A stretch of 11,749 nucleotides of DNA from Prolixibacteraceae bacterium UBA6029 (GTDB lineage: Bacteria > Bacteroidota > Bacteroidia > Bacteroidales > Prolixibacteraceae), in contig DIZL01000038.1 in the NCBI GenBank assembly GCA_002429385.1, positions 1 through 11,749 of the forward strand. The letters run 5' to 3'. Positions 6,221 to 11,749 of this stretch are shown here, in pieces. The notes under the pieces are model-generated. The model saw only the letters and a program-made list of their open reading frames with translations, was not told the DNA's origin and did not search any database. A program made the translations under genes and the position numbers. Positions within the stretch are counted from its first letter, which is position 1, and each line of letters opens with the position of its first letter.

Positions 6221-7042
6221 ATGAAATTGTTACCGGCATTTGGCTTGTTTGTTTTCGTTCTGTTTTTTGCCTTTGAAGACAATGCACAGGAGATCTTTTC
6301 TCCGGGACCGCGGTATCAGGCAGTTGCCGATGCCTCAGTGGCAATGTCGGGTTGCTGGTCCGTTTTTGGCAATCAGGCCGGACTAGCCGCTATTGATCGT
6401 CCAGAAATTGCAGGTTCTTATCAGGACCGGTTTTTAATCAGTGAATTATCAACCCGTTCGGGTTTGTTTGCTTTTCCCATTCAATCTTCTGTATTTGCAG
6501 TATCGGTTTATCAATTCGGAAAGAATCCATTTCGGCAGGAGAAATTTGGAATTGCATATGCCCGTCAGATATTTCCACGGTTAAACTTTGGAGTTCAGTT
6601 TAATTACTTTCAACTGTTTCTATCGGAAGACAACCATTCGGCAGGAGCATCCGGCTTGGAATTCGGTTTTCAGTATCAATTCGTAAAAAAGCTTGTACTT
6701 GGATTTCATGTCTTAAATCCATATCCTACCGGCATACGAACATTGTCGGGAATCTATCTTTATCCTTCCGGCATCAGCGTTGGTGTGTTTTATCCCCTTT
6801 CAGATGCTTTTCGCATTGCTGCAGAATTGGATAATGATTTTAACCGTCAGTTCGTAATCAAGACAGGACTGGAATACATTATTCTCGAAAATCTTTTTGT
6901 GCGTACAGGTATCTCCGGTAAACCTTACCAGTTTTCGGCAGGTATCGGTTTTAGGGTAAAAAGACTGCTTGTGGATTTGGCAACTACGTCCAATCAATAT
7001 CTGGGTAACTCCCCGTCGGTATCCTTTGAATATCAATTCTGA
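6221..7042 (+). CDS. PorV/UPF0164-like outer-membrane beta-barrel protein
   Basis: The 273-residue precursor starts with a signal peptide: a short basic start, a hydrophobic core at about 4-17, and likely cleavage after DNA (A22|Q23). The mature start has the pattern typical of the FadL/PorV/UPF0164 group: alternating Ala/Val residues, then WSVFGNQAGLA (47-57), equivalent to the NPAGLA motif of PorV-like proteins. The rest is a series of amphipathic beta strands with Gly/aromatic turns, ending in SFEYQF, a terminal Phe suited to BAM-mediated insertion. PorV proteins are shuttle or adapter components of type IX secretion, but this gene is distant from them and direct involvement is not shown. 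The stop overlaps the next start by one base (TGATG), so the two proteins are likely made together. A weak promoter match (TTG 6138-6140, TAACTTAT 6161-6168) lies upstream. Confidence 0.75.
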   Translation: MKLLPAFGLFVFVLFFAFEDNAQEIFSPGPRYQAVADASVAMSGCWSVFGNQAGLAAIDRPEIAGSYQDRFLISELSTRSGLFAFPIQSSVFAVSVYQFGKNPFRQEKFGIAYARQIFPRLNFGVQFNYFQLFLSEDNHSAGASGLEFGFQYQFVKKLVLGFHVLNPYPTGIRTLSGIYLYPSGISVGVFYPLSDAFRIAAELDNDFNRQFVIKTGLEYIILENLFVRTGISGKPYQFSAGIGFRVKRLLVDLATTSNQYLGNSPSVSFEYQF

Positions 7043-9024
7043 TGATTAAGAAGTATACACTCATCATCCTCCTGTTGGGAATAGCCTCCCTTTCTTATTC
7101 CCAGGAACCTACTGTACAGCAGACGGTTGAGGATTTGCTGGAGTCGGCAGGCGAGAACATGAGTGATGACTCGAATTTCCAGGAGATTCTGGACGATATG
7201 GAGAGTTTCAGGCAACACCCGTTACCAATAAATTCGGCAACCGCTGAAGAACTGAACCAGTTGCATCTATTGTCAGAACTGCAGATCCATCAACTGATGA
7301 GTTACAGGGAAAAAACCGGTAGTATTTACAGTATCTATGAATTGGCTTCCATCGATGGATTTACCCCGGATCTCCTGCAACTGATTGAACCATATCTCTC
7401 TTTCGACCTTCAGGAAAAATCTTCCTGGGCAAAAGGATCCTCAGGGTATTTGTATGTCAAATCAACACGGTCTTTTTCAAAGGTTAATCAATCAAACTAT
7501 GAAGGTTCACAGGAAAGATATTATCTCAGGCTGAAGCAAACTTTGGCGGATTGGGAATATGGATTGGTCGCCGAAAAAGATCCCGGTGAAGCATTTTTTA
7601 GTCAATCAAATAAACAGGGATTCGATTATACAAGCGCTTTTGTAAATTTCAGAATTGGAAAGACAGGAAACCGATTGTTCGCTGGCGATTATCTAGTGAG
7701 TTTTGGTCAGGGATTGGTTGCCTGTCAGGGTTTTTCGATAGGAAAATCTGCTGAAGCAAGTCGGGTTTTTAAATCGGCCCAGGGGATCAGATCATATTCT
7801 TCGACAGATGAGAATTTGTTTTTCAGGGGATTAGCCTGTAATTTAACTTGTGGTCATTTTACTTTTACCCCTTTTATTTCATTGCATAAACTGGATGCAA
7901 TTGTGGATACACTGGATGGGAAAACCTATTTTAACGCTTTTCAAACAAGCGGATATCATCGGACAGGTTCTGAAATTACAGGAGAGAATTCGCTGACACA
8001 ACTGGCAGGAGGAGGACATGTTACCTATGCGCATGATAGCTGGTCATTTGGATTCACTTCGGTATATACACGTTTTAGTGCGGCGATGAACAGGGGAGAT
8101 GAACCCTATAATCAATTCCTGCCTGAAGGAAAGGAAAATATGGTGGCTGGAATCGATTGGAAGGGAACTATTAAAAATGTATTCTTTTTTGGTGAGACTG
8201 CAATCGGAGCAAATTCAGGGAAGGCATTGCTGGCGGGATGTATGTTGAAACCTGCTGCGAATGCTGAATTCTCTCTGGTTTACCGAAATATAAATAAAAC
8301 CTACTTCAGCTACTTCTCGAATGCATTCACTGAATCATCGCGGGTAAATGATGAACATGCCTTGTATCTGGGATTGAAATTTTATCCCGCTCCAAGATGG
8401 ATTATTAATATGTATTCAGATATTTTCAAATTCAAATGGATTAAGTATACTACAACCGCGCCGTCAACAGGTACAGAATCCTTCGCTCAGGTGTCATACA
8501 ATCCATCGGTAACCACCCATTATTATCTTCGGATCTTCAGTGAGGATAAAGAACAGCGATTGATTTCAGGGAATCTGAAATACGATGAACCACAGTTGAC
8601 TGACCGAGTCCGGTTTAATTTTTCGCATGATATGAATCAGCAGTTTAGCCTGAATAGCAGGATGGAGTTTTCATATTATAGAAAACAAGTCCGGGAAGAC
8701 GGATTTTTAATTTGTCAGGACGTAATTTATAAGCCTTCTGACAAGCCTTTTGCTCTAAATGGAAGAATAGCCTATTTTAATACTGAAGGATATAATTCAC
8801 GCATTTATGCCTATGAAAACGATATCTTATTTTCTTTTTCAATACCTGCACTTTATGGGGAAGGAATTCGCAGTTATATAAATCTTCGGTATAAGATGAG
8901 CGATAAATTTACGCTTTGGTTAAAATTGGATACCACTCATCAATTTGCAAAAAATGAAAGTCAACAGACTACTGATTCTTCAACAAGTTACGAGATTAAA
9001 ATTCAGGTCCGCTATAAATTTTGA
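7042..9024 (+). CDS. Exported helix-hairpin-helix protein with predicted outer-membrane barrel
   Basis: The 660-residue precursor has a signal peptide (residues 1-20, cleavage SYS|QE). An acidic linker (about 25-57) leads to a ComEA-like helix-hairpin-helix region at about 61-119: LPINSATAEELNQL, then LSELQIHQLMSYREKTG, and a second half-repeat with IYELASIDGF. From about 130 to the end the sequence is made of alternating hydrophobic/polar strands with many Tyr, Phe and Gly residues, ending in IQVRYKF, as expected for a large outer-membrane barrel. In ComEA, HhH domains bind double-stranded DNA in the periplasm during uptake; here the domain would be tethered under the outer membrane. It may instead bind protein. 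Similar HhH-plus-barrel proteins are annotated in Bacteroidota without a known function. It shares a TGATG junction with the upstream barrel gene and has no obvious terminator. Confidence 0.75.
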   Translation: MIKKYTLIILLLGIASLSYSQEPTVQQTVEDLLESAGENMSDDSNFQEILDDMESFRQHPLPINSATAEELNQLHLLSELQIHQLMSYREKTGSIYSIYELASIDGFTPDLLQLIEPYLSFDLQEKSSWAKGSSGYLYVKSTRSFSKVNQSNYEGSQERYYLRLKQTLADWEYGLVAEKDPGEAFFSQSNKQGFDYTSAFVNFRIGKTGNRLFAGDYLVSFGQGLVACQGFSIGKSAEASRVFKSAQGIRSYSSTDENLFFRGLACNLTCGHFTFTPFISLHKLDAIVDTLDGKTYFNAFQTSGYHRTGSEITGENSLTQLAGGGHVTYAHDSWSFGFTSVYTRFSAAMNRGDEPYNQFLPEGKENMVAGIDWKGTIKNVFFFGETAIGANSGKALLAGCMLKPAANAEFSLVYRNINKTYFSYFSNAFTESSRVNDEHALYLGLKFYPAPRWIINMYSDIFKFKWIKYTTTAPSTGTESFAQVSYNPSVTTHYYLRIFSEDKEQRLISGNLKYDEPQLTDRVRFNFSHDMNQQFSLNSRMEFSYYRKQVREDGFLICQDVIYKPSDKPFALNGRIAYFNTEGYNSRIYAYENDILFSFSIPALYGEGIRSYINLRYKMSDKFTLWLKLDTTHQFAKNESQQTTDSSTSYEIKIQVRYKF

Positions 9025-9165
9025 AGTGGTTTTGCTACTATTTAAGCATCATCCTATTTATTTAGTTGGGTTGCAGAAAATTCGATTTCATCTATTCGAA
9101 GTTGTAAGCTACCGAATATCAATAGAGTATGTGTTAGATCAAGCGATAAAATAATGATTAAAAGT

Positions 9166-9196
9166 GTTTTAAGTTTGATCTCATTTGCTATCTTTG
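9166..9196 (+). promoter_or_regulatory. Promoter of the acyltransferase unit
   Basis: TATCTTTG at 9189-9196 is an exact TAnnTTTG box followed by GCGC. The -33 side is weak: GTTT at 9166-9169 gives a 19-base spacing. Transcription would begin near 9202, leaving about 15 bases before the ATG at 9218. This decides the start of the next gene, because the in-frame TTG at 9185 would lie upstream of the transcript. Confidence 0.55.
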
Positions 9197-9217
9197 CGCG
9201 TCAATACAGAAAAAGGG

Positions 9218-10363
9218 ATGGTTCATAAACTAAATTTCGACGATATTCGTCCATACAATGATTCAGAAGTGAATCATTACCTTCAGTTACTTTTCAAAGA
9301 TGAAAATTTTCAACACATCTTACAATTCATTTTTAATGATCAGGAAAAGATAGAACAAATTAAGTTGATGATTGACCATATTCATACGGTTAAAGATTTA
9401 CAGCACAAAATTGTTTATCAGTTGGTTGATGATCTCATCCTGAAGAGATCGTCAGATGGTTTGACATCCAGTGGAATTGAAAACCTCGATAAAAACACAA
9501 GCTACCTTTTCATTTCGAATCATCGTGATATTATCCTTGATTCTGCCATCATGAATTATCTGATTGTGCTTGAAGGCATGAATACAACAGAAATTGCGAT
9601 TGGCAATAATCTGATGATTGAAAAATGGATAGAATATGCCGTAAAACTTAACCGTGCTTTTGTTGTACATCGCAATCTCCCGGTTAGAGAGTTGTTAATG
9701 GCTTCTAAAAAACTGTCCGAATTTATCCGCCGTAATATTACGCTTAGAAATAATTCAGTTTGGATTGCCCAACGTGAAGGCAGAACCAAAGATGGAAACG
9801 ATAAAACGCAACCGGCTTTACTAAAGATGTTGAATCTGAGTAATATAAAAGAATTTGGAGAAGGGTTTAGGGAGCTGCGAATTGTTCCTCTTTCAATTTC
9901 GTATGAGATCGAGCCATGTGGTTTTTCGAAAGTTGCCGAATTGTATAAGAAACAAACTGATGGTTTCGAAAAGACACAGGAAGATGATTTGAGAAGTATG
10001 GGCGAAGGTCTGGTCAGACCAAAGGGACGGATACATTTTGCATTTGGCGAACCGATTACAAGTCAGACTGATTTGATTGCACGCGAAGAAACGATTTCCA
10101 CTCAGATTGAAAAACTTGCAGATCATATCGATCATCAGATATATGGTAATTTTAAGCTTTGGCCCAATAATTATATTGCCGAAGATATTCTTAATAATAC
10201 CAGCAGAAACACAAAACATTATACTTCTGAACAATTCAAGAAGTTTGTTTCTATGCTGATCGAAGCTGTTTCCCTTATTCCTGGCGATGCAGAAACTATT
10301 CGTACCATGTTTCTTCAGATGTACGTAAATCCTTTGATAAACAAACGAAAAGCGACCGATTAG
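9218..10363 (+). CDS. Glycerolipid acyltransferase (PlsB/PlsC-like)
   Basis: The 381-residue protein resembles glycerol-3-phosphate/lysophosphatidate acyltransferases, which use acyl donors to build phospholipid at the inner membrane. Visible blocks are SNHRDIILD (100-108, block I), FVVHRNLP (148-155, block II), QREGRTKDGNDKTQP (185-199, block III) and IVPLSISYE (222-230, block IV; compare the IPIYIGYE type of PlsB). No strong membrane helix is evident, so it is probably peripheral. Block I is odd: the usual HX4D spacing is absent, since aspartates follow H102 at +2 and +6. That may be a normal feature of this branch. I chose the ATG at 9218 over an upstream in-frame TTG because a promoter box overlaps the latter. 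It is followed four bases later by the HAD gene. Substrate preference (G3P or lyso-PA) is not resolved. Confidence 0.8.
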   Translation: MVHKLNFDDIRPYNDSEVNHYLQLLFKDENFQHILQFIFNDQEKIEQIKLMIDHIHTVKDLQHKIVYQLVDDLILKRSSDGLTSSGIENLDKNTSYLFISNHRDIILDSAIMNYLIVLEGMNTTEIAIGNNLMIEKWIEYAVKLNRAFVVHRNLPVRELLMASKKLSEFIRRNITLRNNSVWIAQREGRTKDGNDKTQPALLKMLNLSNIKEFGEGFRELRIVPLSISYEIEPCGFSKVAELYKKQTDGFEKTQEDDLRSMGEGLVRPKGRIHFAFGEPITSQTDLIAREETISTQIEKLADHIDHQIYGNFKLWPNNYIAEDILNNTSRNTKHYTSEQFKKFVSMLIEAVSLIPGDAETIRTMFLQMYVNPLINKRKATD

Positions 10364-10367
10364 AGTA

Positions 10368-11003
10368 ATGATGGATTGTATAGGTGGAGTAATCTGGGAC
10401 TGGAATGGTACACTGCTGGATGATATTCAGTTATGTGTTGTGACGATGAATGAAATGCTTGAAAGACGCAATCTGCCTCTACTATCGGAGCATGATTACA
10501 GGGCTGTGTTTTCTTTCCCTGTAAAAGATTATTATCAGAAAATAGGGTTCGATTTTGAGATTGAACCGTTTGAAATACCTTCCCGTGAATTTATAACCCG
10601 CTATAATGAACAAATGAACGGGTGCAACTTGCATCTGGATGCACTTCGGGTCCTGAATTATTTTCAGTCTATCGGGACCAGACAATTTATACTTTCGGCC
10701 ATGAAACAGGATGCATTGGAAGATTGTCTGAAAACTCAGCAGATAAGCCACTTTTTTGAGCATGTTTCGGGATTGGATAACCATTATGCAGCTTCCAAAA
10801 TGGAAAACGGACATCGTTTGATTTCGAATTTAAACCTTAATAGTGCTGAAATGGTTTTAATTGGCGATACGGTTCATGACTTTGAAGTTGCTACTGAATT
10901 GGGATGTAAATGTGTTCTTATTGCCAACGGCCATCAGTCCTGCGAAATTCTTCAATCTACCGGTGTTTTGGTTCTTGACCGATTGGGCAAATTATTGGAT
11001 TAA
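10368..11003 (+). CDS. HAD-superfamily hydrolase (phosphatase-like)
   Basis: The 211-residue protein has the HAD motifs in order: motif I DWNGT (11-15) with nucleophile D11, motif II S110 in FILSA, motif III K144, and motif IV GDTVHD (166-171) with D167 and D171. A helical cap of about 70 residues lies between motif I and motif II, as in phosphoglycolate phosphatase-like members. The second aspartate of DxD, normally the acid/base, is N13 here. DWNGT occurs in HAD proteins labelled hydrolases, but loss of the carboxylate weakens a prediction of ordinary phosphatase activity. The substrate is not evident. ATG at 10368 and 10371 are both possible starts, differing by one Met. It sits four bases after the acyltransferase and two bases before the GTPase, so it is likely cotranscribed with them. 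Confidence 0.83.
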   Translation: MMDCIGGVIWDWNGTLLDDIQLCVVTMNEMLERRNLPLLSEHDYRAVFSFPVKDYYQKIGFDFEIEPFEIPSREFITRYNEQMNGCNLHLDALRVLNYFQSIGTRQFILSAMKQDALEDCLKTQQISHFFEHVSGLDNHYAASKMENGHRLISNLNLNSAEMVLIGDTVHDFEVATELGCKCVLIANGHQSCEILQSTGVLVLDRLGKLLD

Positions 11004-11005
11004 AC

Positions 11006-11734
11006 ATGAAAATCAAGGAGGAACGAATACCGGTTACCATTATCACAGGTTTTTTGGGTGCAGGAAAAACAAGCCTGCTTAATAATCTGATCAGGAAACA
11101 TCCAGAAAAGAAATTTGCTATCATTGAAAATGAATTTGGCGAAACAGGAATCGACGGAGGTTTGATTGCTGCCGCACCCGAAGCCATATTTGAGTTGAAT
11201 AATGGTTGTATTTGTTGTACTCTGGGCGATGATTTTGTATTTACCCTTGAAAATCTGTTAGGCAGTTCATATGCTTTCGATCACCTGTTGGTTGAAACAA
11301 CCGGGATTGCCGATCCCTCAGGTATTGTCGATGCTTTTATTTCAGGAACTACAATTCAACAGAAATTTCGCATCGATAGTGTGATGTGTGTCGCCGATGC
11401 TTTGAATATGGAAGATTTATTCGACAAACAGCCTGAGGTGAGGAAACAAATTGCGTTGGCTGATTTGGTGTTGCTGAATAAAACTGATGGTGTAAATCAG
11501 GAGAAAGTGATGTTTCTGACCCGGATGATTGAAGAAATTAACCCAATGGCCAGGGTATTTCCAACAACCTTTGGTTCAGTTGATGGCATTGACGTTTTGA
11601 ATACCAATTCTTTTTCAGGTGAGGCAGTTGGGAAATCAACATTAGCCTTTTGCCATATTGAACCAACGGATGAGAAGCTAACGAAACAAATATCATTCGT
11701 GCATAAACCTATTGTTCCAAATCCAATTGGATAA
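11006..11734 (+). CDS. COG0523/CobW-type GTPase, C-terminal domain apparently cut off by a frameshift
   Basis: The 242-residue reading frame has the G3E GTPase features of COG0523 metal chaperones: Walker A GFLGAGKT (15-22), the metal-binding CxCC motif in GCICC (67-71), ETTG (97-100) and NKTD (158-161). Family members deliver zinc, cobalt or other metals using GTP hydrolysis. There is no histidine-rich loop to hint at the metal. Family members usually run beyond 300 residues with a CobW_C domain, yet this frame stops just after FVHKP. In the frame offset by two bases, 11713 to the window end encodes SKSNWIIWTKL without a stop, which looks like the start of that missing domain. A one-base insertion (or two-base loss) near 11707-11716, real or from sequencing, would explain this. 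If real, the gene is damaged. The window ends here, so this cannot be settled. Confidence 0.85.
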   Translation: MKIKEERIPVTIITGFLGAGKTSLLNNLIRKHPEKKFAIIENEFGETGIDGGLIAAAPEAIFELNNGCICCTLGDDFVFTLENLLGSSYAFDHLLVETTGIADPSGIVDAFISGTTIQQKFRIDSVMCVADALNMEDLFDKQPEVRKQIALADLVLLNKTDGVNQEKVMFLTRMIEEINPMARVFPTTFGSVDGIDVLNTNSFSGEAVGKSTLAFCHIEPTDEKLTKQISFVHKPIVPNPIG

Positions 11735-11749
11735 TCTGGACTAAGCTGA

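Noticed and set aside
9067..9102. Short inverted repeat TTCGA...TCGAA in the gap before the acyltransferase
   Set aside because: Five-base arms with a 10-base spacer are expected by chance in this composition, and no T tract follows.
8945..9154. 69-codon plus-strand frame overlapping the end of the HhH gene
   Set aside because: It is mostly an out-of-frame reading of the HhH-barrel gene and its 3' flank, with no family resemblance.
9893..10234. 113-codon open frame on the minus strand
   Set aside because: It is antisense to the acyltransferase gene, with Ile/Phe/Cys-rich composition typical of antisense translation of AT-rich coding DNA.
10482..10814. 110-codon open frame on the minus strand
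   Set aside because: It is antisense to the HAD hydrolase gene, whose four motifs are intact.

Overview
The window looks like chromosomal DNA of a Bacteroidota bacterium, probably from the Bacteroidales/Marinilabiliales side of the phylum. The evidence is the gene set (short Bacteroidota-type adenylate kinase beside hpt and obg, a MutS-like ATPase with membrane segments, paired outer-membrane barrels ending in aromatic residues), the general lack of Shine-Dalgarno sequences, and promoter-like boxes of the TAnnTTTG type. No rRNA, tRNA, CRISPR array, insertion sequence or prophage gene was seen, and no stretch above 300 bases lacks a gene.

Left part, minus strand (1-5497). Positions 1-153 hold no convincing gene, only a G-rich stretch at 77-99. 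Then comes a small four-helix membrane protein (154-513) with its own promoter-like sequence. Next is the series obg (3130-4149), a PAP2-family lipid phosphatase (2395-3084) and a membrane-anchored MutS-like ATPase (608-2398), the last two joined by an ATGA overlap. Upstream of obg, a 217-base gap carries an intrinsic terminator for the preceding pair hpt-adk and two families of short tandem repeats. hpt (4955-5497) and adk (4367-4939) are 15 bases apart and form a purine salvage/nucleotide unit.

Middle (5498-6135). hpt is divergent from purE, a de novo purine gene on the plus strand. The 131-base AT-rich gap between them contains a perfect 10-base inverted repeat, so salvage and synthesis may share a control site.

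Right part, plus strand (6221-11749). Two exported outer-membrane beta-barrel proteins overlap by one base: a PorV/UPF0164-like barrel and a 660-residue protein with a periplasmic helix-hairpin-helix domain followed by a predicted barrel. Their function is not established and they are the best candidate for an undescribed system. A second unit follows, preceded by a perfect TAnnTTTG box: a PlsB/PlsC-like acyltransferase, a HAD-family phosphatase and a COG0523 (CobW-type) metallochaperone GTPase, only 2-4 bases apart. The last gene stops before its C-terminal domain; the next frame appears to continue it, which suggests a frameshift near 11710.
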